DNA from: Fodinicola feengrottensis
GTDB lineage: Bacteria; Actinomycetota; Actinomycetes; Mycobacteriales; HKI-0501
Direction: 5' to 3'
DNA length: 64,000 nucleotides
NCBI RefSeq assembly: GCF_010993775.1
Contig: NZ_WOTO01000035.1
Location: 34,926-98,925 of the forward strand
This document shows, piece by piece, positions 15,035-24,389 of this stretch. Below the pieces are notes generated by a model. It searched no databases. It was given only the letters and a program-made list of their open reading frames with translations, and had not been told where the DNA came from. Position numbers and translations under genes: made by a program. Each line of letters begins with the position of its first letter. The first letter of the stretch is position 1.

Positions 15035-17295
15035 GCTAGACCTCCAGTGGCCTGCCCTGTGCGACGGTTGTACTTAACCAACGCGCGCACCAATACTTGG
15101 CTATCGAGATTGAAGTTAACCGGGATAGTCACGACCTCGCCGTTAGAGGAAGCGCCCGCCACGCCGAACCCGCCAGCCAGACCGCCAGCGCCAGAGGCAC
15201 TTGCCGGCAGCGCGGCATCGGCCATCCGAGAGGCTGCGCCCACGATGAGGTGCATGTTGTCGTCGACGCCCTTGGCGATTCCAGCCGGCAGCCATTTACC
15301 GACTTTGTCCGCGGCTTCGGTAGACGGAGAATGGATACCTAGAGCGCTGGTCATGCTGTTAATGATGTTGCTGGCGAAGCTGCTTACTTGGTTCCACAGC
15401 CAACCGCCCATGCCGGCGATGCCGTTCCACAGTCCGATGACTATGTTGCGGCCGATATTCCCTACGCCGGACACTATTCGGTTGAATATGGCTAGGATGT
15501 TGTTCGGCAGGTTTACGATAGCGCTGACAACAAAGCTGACAGCCTGCCGGATACCGGTCGGCAAAGTCACCGTAAAGAACCGGATCACATCCAGGATGAT
15601 GGACGCGACGCCCCTACTGAATCCTTGGAACAAATTCCATGCTAACTGAATTGGCGCCCAGAAAAACGCCATGCCGATCTTGATCCAACCAGGCAAAGTC
15701 ACGGTGAAGAACGAACCGATGGCGGCACCAATAACCTGGATGTCTTTCCAGAACGCTTGGAAAGTGCCCGAGATTACCGGCCAAACAGCCGCCCACACGT
15801 CTTGGAACCAGTGGGTTTTGGTGGCTATAAGCACGATGATCGCTACCAGGGCGGCGATAGCAATAATGACGAGGCCGATGGGGTTAGCGTCCATGGCCGC
15901 GTCAAGCACCCATTGGATAGCCGCCCACGTGGCGGTGGCGGCCTTCACGACGCCCTGCCACACCACCTGAGCCGCTATCGCGACTTTCGAGGCCACCATC
16001 ATCGCGGTGTTCTTCACCCACGCCAGCGAGTTCTCAGCGACCGTTACGGTCAACGATGCAACGGCGCTGGCCGCAGAGGCAATGTTGGAGCCCATCGTTA
16101 CGAATCCAGAACCCATATTGGCAGGCAGCCGCGCGGCGAATCGGCCGATTGTTCCGCCGAGCTTGCCAATCTTGGTTGCGGCCTTATCTACGCCAGAGCC
16201 AATCTTTCCCACGATTCCGGACGAGATAATCTGCCCCGCAATCAGGACCGGCGGACCTGCGGCCGTTAACGCGGGGCCCCACCTGGCACCAACCTGGTTG
16301 AAGGTGTTTTCCACCTGGGTCCTGAACACTTTGAACTGTCCAGCGAGACCGACAACCGACGCTGAGGCCTGTCCTTGTGCAGCGTTGCCCAGCTTATTAA
16401 GGGCATCGGTACCCTTGCTGGCTGCCGCAGTGACTCCCGCTTGAGCGATGGATACGGCCTTGGCGGTTGTAGCCACCTTCGTCTGAGCCGCCGAAACCGC
16501 TTCGTGAGCGTTGCGCAGCGCGATTTGGTTTGCTATTGAGATTTTCTTTTTGCCGGCATCTACCGCTTCCAGGTCGGAAGTTTTTTGCTGTGCGGTACTG
16601 ACCGACGTAATCGCCGCGGCATGTGCCTTGGTCGCGGACGCCAGCAGCTTGCCTGCGTTAGCGGTGGAAGCCACCTGGATACCGAACTCTTTGAGGATCT
16701 TGGTATTGCCGTTGTACGCCTTACCCACAAGATCCGCGGCAGCCACTAGGCTGATGTGCTTTTTGGCCGCTATATCAGACGCAATAGAGAGCGCATTCAA
16801 AGCCTTTTCAGGATTGTGCATGGCGAGTGTCAAGCTGCTCAAGGCGCCTTGAGTTTGGGCAGCGTCGTTGCCGAATTTGGCTTGAGTCGTGATTGCACTT
16901 TCGATCTTGGGTTCTAGTTCTTCCCAAGAACCGCCCATGTTTTCTATGGAGGTTTTGAGCTGCGCCTGAGCCTGGACGTCGGCGGCACTTGATGTCACCA
17001 TCAACGCCCCAGCCGCAGTGACGGCACCGCCTACTGCCGTTATTACTGTGCCCGCCGAGCGGCCATGTTCCGCGAGGTGATCAAAGCCCTCGCCTAGAAT
17101 ATTAAGGCTCTCAGCTATGGGACCTAGGGCTCCGCCGAACGACGAGCCTAGCGTTTTGCTTAAGCCGCTAAACGCCTTGCCGATTTTGCCGGCGGTGTTG
17201 GAGGATGATGTACCTAGCCCCTCCACGGCCTTGGTGCCGTTGGACATGTCGCCAACGACTTTAACCTGCACAGTTCGCGACAGAACAGAAGGCAT
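15031..17295 (-). CDS. Tape measure protein
   Basis: 754 residues, the longest intact gene. Ala/Gly-rich helices at the start, several hydrophobic segments at about 410-580 (IGLVIIAIAALVAIIVLIAT; MAFFWAPIQLAWNLF) and a small C-terminal domain with GIHSPSTEAADKVGKW. Sets tail length and is ejected with DNA. Directly follows the frameshifted tail chaperone, as in almost all long-tailed phages. Confidence 0.92.
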   Translation of the reverse strand: MPSVLSRTVQVKVVGDMSNGTKAVEGLGTSSSNTAGKIGKAFSGLSKTLGSSFGGALGPIAESLNILGEGFDHLAEHGRSAGTVITAVGGAVTAAGALMVTSSAADVQAQAQLKTSIENMGGSWEELEPKIESAITTQAKFGNDAAQTQGALSSLTLAMHNPEKALNALSIASDIAAKKHISLVAAADLVGKAYNGNTKILKEFGIQVASTANAGKLLASATKAHAAAITSVSTAQQKTSDLEAVDAGKKKISIANQIALRNAHEAVSAAQTKVATTAKAVSIAQAGVTAAASKGTDALNKLGNAAQGQASASVVGLAGQFKVFRTQVENTFNQVGARWGPALTAAGPPVLIAGQIISSGIVGKIGSGVDKAATKIGKLGGTIGRFAARLPANMGSGFVTMGSNIASAASAVASLTVTVAENSLAWVKNTAMMVASKVAIAAQVVWQGVVKAATATWAAIQWVLDAAMDANPIGLVIIAIAALVAIIVLIATKTHWFQDVWAAVWPVISGTFQAFWKDIQVIGAAIGSFFTVTLPGWIKIGMAFFWAPIQLAWNLFQGFSRGVASIILDVIRFFTVTLPTGIRQAVSFVVSAIVNLPNNILAIFNRIVSGVGNIGRNIVIGLWNGIAGMGGWLWNQVSSFASNIINSMTSALGIHSPSTEAADKVGKWLPAGIAKGVDDNMHLIVGAASRMADAALPASASGAGGLAGGFGVAGASSNGEVVTIPVNFNLDSQVLVRALVKYNRRTGQATGGLA

Positions 17296-17307
17296 AACGC
17301 AAGCTCC

Positions 17308-17464
17308 CTAGCTTATGGGCTTATTCGCTTCGACGTATGCGTCTATGCCGTCTAGAAGGTGAAAGAAATCGATAATCCGCAACTTGTCGACCGCATCAGG
17401 CTGTACGTGACAGACGTGCGTTAGTCCGAAGAAGTACTCGGCTCGGAGGTCTCGGAGGCTTTTG
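17308..17464 (-). CDS. Tail chaperone -1 frameshift extension (gpT part)
   Basis: A -1 frame opens across ACA-AAA-G (17465-17459) and reads SLRDLRAEYFFGLTHVCHV then IDFFHLLDGIDAYVEANKPI to the stop at 17308, just before the tape measure start. It has no start of its own. This is where the G-GT fusion of lambda-like tails is made. A sequence error cannot be fully excluded in this window, but the position and the A run fit programmed slippage. Confidence 0.7.
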
Positions 17465-17855
17465 TCCGCGCGCTTGTGGACGATGAAGCGTTCAGGTCGG
17501 GTTGGCCTTTTGGGTCATGGGAACACGCCGCATCGCCAATCAGGCCGTCGTCGTCGCACAGTCGGCAGCGTTCGATAAGCTCCGCCGTATATTGACGTTC
17601 CGCGGCGTTGATAGCGTTACTGAACGCGTTTACTTTGAAGTTGAGGTCTTGAATGTTGCATTGCTCGCCGTTCTGATTCTTCATCAGCCACATGAGTGCT
17701 TGCCACGCGTGCACGTCGACCTCTTGAATACCGTCGTTGAACGCCTTCAAGGTCATCCCCGTGCCGTACTGAATCGCGATGCCCTGCTTGACGTCAATAT
17801 CTTCCGGGTCGAAGTCGTACGTTTTGCCTTCCCAGTCAACCTTGTATTGCGGCAA
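17421..17855 (-). CDS. Tail assembly chaperone, short form (gpG-like)
   Basis: 144 residues. TTG start at 17855 with AGGGAG six bases before; MPQYKVDWEGKTYDFDPEDI then a helical domain with HAWQALMWLMKNQNGE. Chaperones tape measure during tail assembly. Ends 14 codons after the probable slippery site at 17459-17465. Confidence 0.8.
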   Translation of the reverse strand: MPQYKVDWEGKTYDFDPEDIDVKQGIAIQYGTGMTLKAFNDGIQEVDVHAWQALMWLMKNQNGEQCNIQDLNFKVNAFSNAINAAERQYTAELIERCRLCDDDGLIGDAACSHDPKGQPDLNASSSTSARTKASETSEPSTSSD

Positions 17856-17871
17856 AGCGCTCTCCCTTGAT

Positions 17872-18315
17872 CTACTTGAATCCTGCGTTGCGCATGACTG
17901 CGTCGATGACTTTGGCGACTTCTTCAGCAACCGCATCCGCATTGTCGTTAGCGGCTTTGGCCAGATATGGTTTCGCCGCTTGGTCAACCCAGACCTCAGA
18001 TTGTCCGTACACCGGGTGCCTGAACACGGCGCCTTTGGTGCCCTCGAAGGCGGCCGCGTGTGGGGCAGCGTCGCCCCCGGCCCGGACGGTGACGGACTGC
18101 GCACCTCCGCTGACCTTTATCGACTGGGGAATTCGAGTCGACCAAGACGCGTTAGATGCCGCGGCGGCGGCCACGATCTGACCGGCGCTGCGAAGACCTT
18201 TAGCTAGTTCCTTTGGAGACGAGCCGACAGCCGTTTTAAGGTCCCTGGCTAAGTTGCGCAGATCCACGACCTGAGCGGACAGCGAGCCGTGGATGACAGT
18301 TCGCGGAGCCGCCAT
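17872..18315 (-). CDS. HK97 gp10-like neck/tail completion protein
   Basis: 147 residues: helical N-terminus (DLRNLARDLKTAVGSSPKEL) then VTVRAGGDAAPHAAAFEG and YLAKAANDNADAVAEEVAKV, the layout of the HK97-gp10 family of neck or tail-completion proteins. Between tail tube and tail chaperone. Confidence 0.6.
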   Translation of the reverse strand: MAAPRTVIHGSLSAQVVDLRNLARDLKTAVGSSPKELAKGLRSAGQIVAAAAASNASWSTRIPQSIKVSGGAQSVTVRAGGDAAPHAAAFEGTKGAVFRHPVYGQSEVWVDQAAKPYLAKAANDNADAVAEEVAKVIDAVMRNAGFK

Positions 18316-18316
18316 A

Positions 18317-19364
18317 TTAGACCGCGGTGTCGGTGGAGATATACGTGATCTGGATCGGGTTGTTGACCTGGTCGTCCAGACCCGTGAACGGCATCGTCAT
18401 GCTGCTGAGAACGTCCGGACCACCGATCTTCGGGGTTTCGCCATCGAAGTGGATGTTCGGGATGATGATGTCCAACGTGTAGTTGCTGGCGCCGATCGAC
18501 GGACCGACGAATGACACTTCGAGGGCCACGGCAGCGTCGGACGTGAACAGGTCGTATACCGCAGCCTGCGTAACAAACTCGACATCCAGCTGGCCAGTCA
18601 GCGCGTGAGTGGCGTTTTCGATCTGCTCGGCCTTGCGCCCGTTCGAGCCGTAGAAATAGCGGTCTGCCTTGAACGGGTTACTCTGCTTGATGCTGCAGTT
18701 GGTGACACTGGCGATGTTCACGCCGCTGGCGACGGACGTGACTCCCGACGTGGTGGTGGCGGTGCCGCCGAGCAGTAGGTTTGCTTGCGCAAAATGGAAC
18801 TCGCTAGCCACCGGGTACGACGCGGTTGCCAGCGCCGGACCAGCCGGCGACGTGTTGGGATTGAGCTCGTCCCACGCGTCCACGGTCAGCTTGAGGGTGG
18901 CGATCTCCCCTTCTTTACACGAAATCTCCCAGTCGGAGAACTTGACTCCCGTGTATGTGATGGGGATGACGGTTCCGTTGGTCTGGGGGACACCCTTTTG
19001 GACCGTCATCGTTTTGCCCTGTAGCGAGCCCGGGGCGTGCACTTGCTTGTACGCGCCGGTTACGCCGATCTGGACGGCCGTAGCCGAGAAGGACCCCAGC
19101 ATGTTTTGCAGGAGCAGCCCGAACCCCTTGTTAGCCACGTTAAGGTCGAAGCCGCCATTCACGTCGCGCTTAACGTATGCGCGTCGTGCCGCCCGATCAT
19201 ACTGGCCACCCGCGTGAAGGCCTTTGCCCTCGACCACGGTCTTTTTCAGCTCGTGCGTCTCTGAGTTGAACTCGAAAAAAACGCATACCTGAGGTGGTTG
19301 GCGTGCCGGGGGTGACTTCTTGTGCGACGCCAATTTGAGCGCTTAGCCCAGAACCGATCGGCAT
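18317..19364 (-). CDS. Major tail tube protein, frameshifted at N-terminus
   Basis: About 349 residues. The true start is ATG at 19364, MPIGSGLSAQIGVAQEVTPG up to MRFF; an extra T in the run at 19275-19281 shifts into the long frame EFNSETHELKKTVVEGKGLH. This N-terminus and the repeated beta domains (GEIATLKLTVDAWDE) match tail-tube proteins of actinobacterial siphoviruses. Builds the tail shaft. High-expression structural gene. Confidence 0.85.
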
Positions 19365-19366
19365 AG

Positions 19367-19534
19367 TTACTCGCTTTCCGAGCTAGTGGACTGCTCGCCG
19401 GCAACCGGAAAGCCCTGGTCTGCGAGAGACGCCGCGGCGTTCTCGTCGGTCACTTCGAATTCGGCTCCGGGATCGACTCGTAGACGCAGAGACGGAAAGA
19501 CGAGCTCGTTACCGGTATGGTTGATGAATCGCAT
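19367..19534 (-). CDS. Small acidic hypothetical protein
   Basis: 55 residues, MRFINHTGNELVFPSLRLRV then an acidic Ser-rich tail. AAGGGA before the ATG. Lies between the connector genes and the tail tube, where small head-tail joining proteins are common; role unknown. Confidence 0.6.
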   Translation of the reverse strand: MRFINHTGNELVFPSLRLRVDPGAEFEVTDENAAASLADQGFPVAGEQSTSSESE

Positions 19535-19542
19535 TTGTTCCC

Positions 19543-20027
19543 TTACGCGCGAGCCCGGACTTTGATAGTGAAGTGATGGAAAAGTGTGACGTGCCCTGGT
19601 TGCTTTGCTGCTGCCAGACAACTACGTCGCTGATTGCGAGCCATAAGACGGCGGACCCCGGCGGGCCTTGCCAAGAATTCGCGTCACGCAGAGACTGGAC
19701 AATCAAGCCCGTCAACATCTTCGCTTCCGCCCGACGAGTCCGCAGGCTATGATCGCCGCGGCGAACCTGAAGTACGCACGGAATTTCGATCGTTTCATCG
19801 CGATTGTTTGAGGTGGGGTTGCCTAAGAACGCCCAGTCTTCCGGGGCTTTGGCCGAGTCTGCTTCCGCAGGCAGGTTCCCGTCCCACCCGACGTACAAAA
19901 GCATCGGCTGGGATACGTCGGTCAGCGGTGGTCCGTCGACAATGTAGACCGGAAGATCGGCCGGCCATTCGATTGCCGAGAACGTATCGACAAGCCAATC
20001 AAGTACGTCGAATATCTGCGTGCTCAT
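19543..20027 (-). CDS. Tail terminator-like protein, frameshifted at C-terminus
   Basis: About 161 residues. LDWLVDTFSAIEWPADLPVY, EIPCVLQVRRGDHSLRTRRA and SVLWLAI-type strands fit a minor head-tail/tail terminator protein. A lost T in the T run at about 19572 shifts the end to FHHFTIKVRARA, stopping at 19543. Start overlaps the upstream stop (ATGA). Confidence 0.55.
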
Positions 20028-20869
20028 GCGATGCCCGGCACATTCATGCCGTCCAAAATGAGCAGTTCTTTGGCCCGATTAGGGATGCTGTACGGACTGC
20101 CTTGGATGACTAGCTGACTGGTGTCGCCAGGAAAAGGAAGGCCGCCACCACCGTTTTGGGTCTGCCACAAATGCTGACCGATGATCATCCCGGCTAGTTT
20201 CGCGTTATCCGGAATTGCGGAGCGGCCAGCCGTGTAGGTGATGACGCCCGACTGAACCCAATTCAGATTGACAGACACCGACCCGGTCAAGGTATCTACG
20301 GTTACCTGAGTCGGGTCGGATACATTGACCACTGAGCCGTTGTCCGGCACGATTGAGACGACAGACACGAGTGGCGACTTACGCGGAACGATTACTCCGC
20401 CAAAACCTACGCCTTGGTAGCTCGTGAAGCGCTCGGAGAAGGTTTTGACGCTGATCGGTCCGATAAAGAACTCGACGATGCGGGTAGCGGCTCCGAGATA
20501 TGTGCGCAGCTCGCCATCGTCCAAGTAGTCAGAGTTAATGGCCGGGTTTCTGTTCAGCTGTTCTTTGAACTCTTCCAGCGACGCGACTTGGACAGCGAAT
20601 GGCGCAACCGAAAATTGACCCGGCTCCGCTGCGACAACCGTCCCGGTACTGACCCACGAATATGTGTATGTGCCGGCGAGCGTTGCCACTGTCGTAGCTT
20701 GATATTGTCCAGATCCCGTTACGCCAACGTGCGCAACCGCCGGGGTGTCGGTGGTTGAATCAGGACGAGTGACTGTCAGCGTCGGCGTTGGCGTTGCGTC
20801 GACCGGTGTCCCTGTGTTGTCGCGAACCGTGGTCGCTAGACTTACGGCGTCGCCGATGTCGTATGGCAT
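20024..20869 (-). CDS. Head-tail connector with N-terminal Ig-like domain
   Basis: 281 residues. Residues 1-95 form an immunoglobulin-like beta domain (VSLATTVRDNTGTPVDATPT; TYTYSWVSTG). Residues about 96-281 match phage head-tail adaptor proteins: SLEEFKEQLN, DDGELRTYLGAATRIVEFFI, and a VxxVxxV beta segment. Joins portal to tail. The Ig-like extension could be exposed on the neck. Confidence 0.7.
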   Translation of the reverse strand: MPYDIGDAVSLATTVRDNTGTPVDATPTPTLTVTRPDSTTDTPAVAHVGVTGSGQYQATTVATLAGTYTYSWVSTGTVVAAEPGQFSVAPFAVQVASLEEFKEQLNRNPAINSDYLDDGELRTYLGAATRIVEFFIGPISVKTFSERFTSYQGVGFGGVIVPRKSPLVSVVSIVPDNGSVVNVSDPTQVTVDTLTGSVSVNLNWVQSGVITYTAGRSAIPDNAKLAGMIIGQHLWQTQNGGGGLPFPGDTSQLVIQGSPYSIPNRAKELLILDGMNVPGIA

Positions 20870-22151
20870 TCAAGCAACCCCGATGCGGTTGTGTTGGCTA
20901 GGCCAGAACGTTCGGCTCGGCCAGAAAAAGTAGGTGAGCTTGATCGAGGCTGTAAGGAGCCTCCGAAAGGTCCGGCAGCCACAACCCCGTTGGGGGCGGA
21001 CAGTTGAATCTCAGCGGGTTGTCCGAGTACGACTGCGATCGCCGAAACAGATCCGGCAGGTGCCGCAACGAAATCCGCTGCGGGAACTCCTGAAATTCGA
21101 ACGGCGCTGATAATTACGCCAGGCAGGGCTATTGACCCGATACCGGCAACCGGCCCACTGACCGATCCGCCAGCCGCGACCGTTCCGACAGGCGCTGCCG
21201 CAGAGACATTCGCAGTCGCGCCTGAGATCGTGGCCGCCGCGGTTGCCGAACCCGCAAGGGCGGATACCACGATGCCCGAGACCGGACCGAGTATCGAGAC
21301 GCTCGCGTTGATTAGGCCGGACGGCGCGTGCAATGCGGAATCAGCTGGGGCTGCTGTCAAAGCCGCGCTGCCGGACGCTGCCCCAGCGGGTGCCGAAAGC
21401 TGTATCGCGGCTAGTGTGCCTGGTACCGCAGATGCTGCATTTGCGACGCCCGCTATTGCGGAGACCGCAATGCTGGCAACTGCACCGGTCAGCGCGGAAC
21501 CGGCGCTTACTGAGCCAGTTGGCGCGGCCACGGCAGAGTCGGCGTCGCTGCCCGTTACCGAGGCAGGAGCCGCTCCGGAAGCACTTCCAGATGGGGCAGC
21601 CAAGCTGATGGCCGAGACAGTGCCGACAAGCGCTGTAGAGGCTTTCGGAGTTCCTGCGGGGGAGCGGCGAGCGAGGCTGCAGCAACTACGCCGGTGACCG
21701 CTACGGCGGCTGAAACAGCGCCTACGGGCGCTGAATAGGTACCCGCGGCCGTCACGCCAGCCGCTGCGCCGGAACCCGTTGCGGTGCCTGCGGGGGGGGC
21801 GGCTGATGTGGTGTTAGCGCTTACCCCGGCGATAACTGCCGCAGCGGTAGGCGCTCCCACAGGGGCGGTCAGCGCGATGTTCTTGACGAGTCCAGCAACT
21901 GTCGCCGCGGCGGAGACGGCAGGAGTCGGCGAGGCCGTTGAAATAGCGGCTACAATTCCGCTTACCGTCCCGGCTCCGGATACCGTTCCAGCGGGAGCAG
22001 CTACGGCAATGTTCGCGCGCACGCCGACAACCGATGCGGCGGCAGTAATCGTGCCTGCCGGAGCGGCGGTCGCGGTGTTAGCCACGACGCCGGCGACTAT
22101 TCCCGGATTAGTGATGATCAGGGACGGGATTAGATTAGGTAGCGTAGGCAT
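20870..22151 (-). CDS. Virion protein with 17 tandem 22-residue repeats
   Basis: About 427 residues, almost all made of a 22-residue unit of the form VxGxxAxIxxxAPxGxxSAxA, 17 copies without other domains, then a tail ending RTFWPSQHNRIGVA at 20870. Ala, Gly, Ser and Val make up most residues, suggesting a beta-solenoid or extended fibre. Two breaks split it: a C run at about 21660 and a GG at about 20941. Repeats 5 and 7 have an extra proline at long C runs. Sits among capsid genes before the head-tail connector, so a head fibre or decoration is plausible. No known family recognised. Confidence 0.7.
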
Positions 22152-22165
22152 CTACAGCGGCCGCC

Positions 22166-22945
22166 CTACGTGTAGTACTTTAGGACACCCGAAATGGAGG
22201 CCGTAGCCGTCACGGCGGCAGTGCTTGTCACGCTCTTGATCAGCAAGGTTTGCGCGCCGGTCGACGGCGACGCCAGAAAGCAAACTTTGGTGGTGCCGTA
22301 TGTGCTTCCGTCTGGCAGACTCACCCAGCGCAGGCCGTCGCCCGACATTACCGTCCCGCCAAGCGAGATATTGAATGCGGTTCGCTGGTTTGTCCCTGTG
22401 TACGTCAGCTCAAACACGGCCTCGGCGAGTTGACATGCCGCAGGTACCGTCGCTGAAAACGACACTACCGTGGTCGCCGTGGCGCCCGTGACTACCGAAG
22501 CAGATCCGGAGAACGCCTGAAACGTGACCAGGTTGGACAACGTGTTGTTGTTACCGTTTACAGTCTTGTTAGTCAAGGTCTGGCTATCAGACGTGCCGAC
22601 AATCGACCCCGACAATCCGTGGACAACCCCGGTCGCATTTACATGCGTGTTGGCTTCGGTATAGTCACGAGCAGTGACCTCGTGCAGCACCTGCACGCCG
22701 TTGCTATGAGCGACGCCTGTTGAGCCGTCTGCCCCGCGGGTCACGTTGAAGTTGTTACCTGAAACCAGCGAAGTTACGTCCACTACTTCCTGGTTGGTCA
22801 AGCTACCCGGCTCGATCACAGCCACAAACGGGAATGACGTAGGCCAGCCGGTTTTAGAAGTCAAGTTCATCGTAGCCACGACGTTCGTCATAGACGACGC
22901 GAGTGTTGTGGCGGCCGCCGCGTTTACGTAATTCCGCGTCGTCAT
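22166..22945 (-). CDS. Virion structural protein, head-fibre-like
   Basis: 259 residues, Thr/Ser/Val-rich. N-terminal MTTRNYVNAAAATTLASSMT and PFVAVIEPGSLTNQEVVDVT resemble phage minor structural proteins; TSDSQTLTNKTVNGNNNTLSN is a common tail/fibre linker pattern; the C-terminal third is a beta domain (ELTYTGTNQRTAFNISLGGT). Between the repeat protein and another capsid-associated protein. Exact role unknown. Confidence 0.6.
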   Translation of the reverse strand: MTTRNYVNAAAATTLASSMTNVVATMNLTSKTGWPTSFPFVAVIEPGSLTNQEVVDVTSLVSGNNFNVTRGADGSTGVAHSNGVQVLHEVTARDYTEANTHVNATGVVHGLSGSIVGTSDSQTLTNKTVNGNNNTLSNLVTFQAFSGSASVVTGATATTVVSFSATVPAACQLAEAVFELTYTGTNQRTAFNISLGGTVMSGDGLRWVSLPDGSTYGTTKVCFLASPSTGAQTLLIKSVTSTAAVTATASISGVLKYYT

Positions 22946-23394
22946 TAGCTACCCGTCAGCGTCAGCAATCCGCTGCCGGAAATCGTCAGAGTAAATGAGG
23001 CACCCGTGCTGGAAACCGTGCCGCCGAAGTCCCAATAGCAGATCACCGGGTTAGTGCCCGCGCTACCTGGGGTGCTGTCGTAGAACAGCGCATACGCTGC
23101 GGCAATAGTGCTCGTGGTCCACACCGGGTTTGCGCAGGTCAACGTATATACGTGTCCGGAGACCGAACCCGAAATACTGGTCAGGGCTAATCCGCCAGCC
23201 GTGTAGCCTGTACCCGACGTTTCCACGCCGACGCCAGCGGTTACTACGTCCGAATAGAACTGAGCCGTGTCCTGGCTCGTGGTGACAGTGTATGAGGACA
23301 GCAACGCGACTTTCAGTGCGTCGGTCTCCAGGTTGACGAGCTTTTTCGACATCGACGTGCCGAGTTTGGTGTAGGTATGTGCAACAACTGACAT
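22945..23394 (-). CDS. Minor head/structural protein
   Basis: 149 residues, beta-rich: TDALKVALLSSYTVTTSQDT, GYTAGGLALTSISGSVSGHV and AAYALFYDSTPGSAGTNPVI. This pattern is seen in many actinophage structural proteins encoded after the capsid. Stop and next start overlap. Confidence 0.6.
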   Translation of the reverse strand: MSVVAHTYTKLGTSMSKKLVNLETDALKVALLSSYTVTTSQDTAQFYSDVVTAGVGVETSGTGYTAGGLALTSISGSVSGHVYTLTCANPVWTTSTIAAAYALFYDSTPGSAGTNPVICYWDFGGTVSSTGASFTLTISGSGLLTLTGS

Positions 23395-23397
23395 GAG

Positions 23398-23652
23398 TTA
23401 CTTTCTCGCCGCACGGCGGGGCTGGGGGCCGGAAACGGCCGCAGTTTCTGGAAGCGGCGCAGCAACAGCCGCCTCGACAGAGACCGGCGTTTCGCCGCCA
23501 TGCACGTCGTGGCCGTAATAGTCGCGCAACACCGCGGCTACAGCTTCGGCGCCTTCTCGTCGACCAGCCGCAGCAAGCGCCTTGAACTCGGCCAAATATG
23601 CAGCGATAAAGTCCGCCCGTACATCACGTAGCATCGGTAAACGTTTCCTCAC
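23398..23652 (-). CDS. Small hypothetical protein
   Basis: 84 residues; helical N-half (DVRADFIAAYLAEFKALAAA) and an Ala/Pro/Val-rich, disordered C-half. Start overlaps the glycosyltransferase stop. Function unknown. Confidence 0.55.
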   Translation of the reverse strand: MRKRLPMLRDVRADFIAAYLAEFKALAAAGRREGAEAVAAVLRDYYGHDVHGGETPVSVEAAVAAPLPETAAVSGPQPRRAARK

Positions 23653-24371
23653 GTAAGGGCTTCGACATGTTCGAGATCGGGCAGCAACGAGTAATAGTCG
23701 CGCTTTAGTCGTTTCCGACTTTGTGTGCGTTGGTGGGTGCGATGCTCCATACGCAAATCCGTGAAGTCGGCCGCTGGTTCGAGATGCTGCAGGGACTGAT
23801 TACCCCGCATCACAGCCTTGTGGCCATTCAACGTCGCGGTGTACACGTAATGCGCTTGCTCTACGCCTAGGTCAGGCAGAGCTCGGAACAGACGTCGATC
23901 GGCGTTTAGATAGTCGCCGCGGGTGTCCACCAACTCAGCAACGGCTGCTTGGGATTCTCGCTCCCACAGCATCAACTCAGCGACATTGTCGCTGGTTTCC
24001 GCGAGCCGGCGTCGCGTATCGCTGGGGATCGAGGTAAGAACCTCGTCTGCATCAATTACGAGATACCAGTCGTCTGGATCGGCGAAGGTTGCGGCGAGAC
24101 GGAACATAAAGTCTCGCTTACCTACTTCACCGGACCACCACGGAAGGCGCGGGGCATGGATAGTGCATCCAATACCCGCGCCCGCCGCGGTGCGATTGAT
24201 GATCTCGGCTTGCTCTGTGCCACTCGCCGGCTTAGCCAGCGCTCCCGGAAATTCAGCGTACGCGCCGTCCACCGCGACCAAATGATCACAGAGTCGGGCG
24301 GCGCTGGCTACGCATTCTGCGAGCCACGCTGGATCTTCTTCGTACCAACAAAGTAAGCCGATGATCTTCAT
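23649..24371 (-). CDS. Phage glycosyltransferase, GT2-like
   Basis: 240 residues, GT-A fold. LLCWYEEDPAWLAECVASA at the start, LVAVDGAY, DDWYLVIDADEVL with the DxD metal-nucleotide-sugar motif, then a C-terminal basic tail. Transfers a sugar from an activated donor. Placed directly after the major capsid gene, as in phages that glycosylate their capsid. Intact and coupled to the next gene, so it is likely expressed with the virion genes. Confidence 0.8.
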   Translation of the reverse strand: MKIIGLLCWYEEDPAWLAECVASAARLCDHLVAVDGAYAEFPGALAKPASGTEQAEIINRTAAGAGIGCTIHAPRLPWWSGEVGKRDFMFRLAATFADPDDWYLVIDADEVLTSIPSDTRRRLAETSDNVAELMLWERESQAAVAELVDTRGDYLNADRRLFRALPDLGVEQAHYVYTATLNGHKAVMRGNQSLQHLEPAADFTDLRMEHRTHQRTQSRKRLKRDYYSLLPDLEHVEALT

Positions 24372-24389
24372 CGAGGCCTTTCGGCTAGA

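Noticed and set aside
20842..22206. Ala/Pro-rich + strand frames opposite the 22-residue repeat gene
   Set aside because: They reflect the same repeat on the wrong strand; no ribosome sites, and all neighbouring virion genes read leftward.
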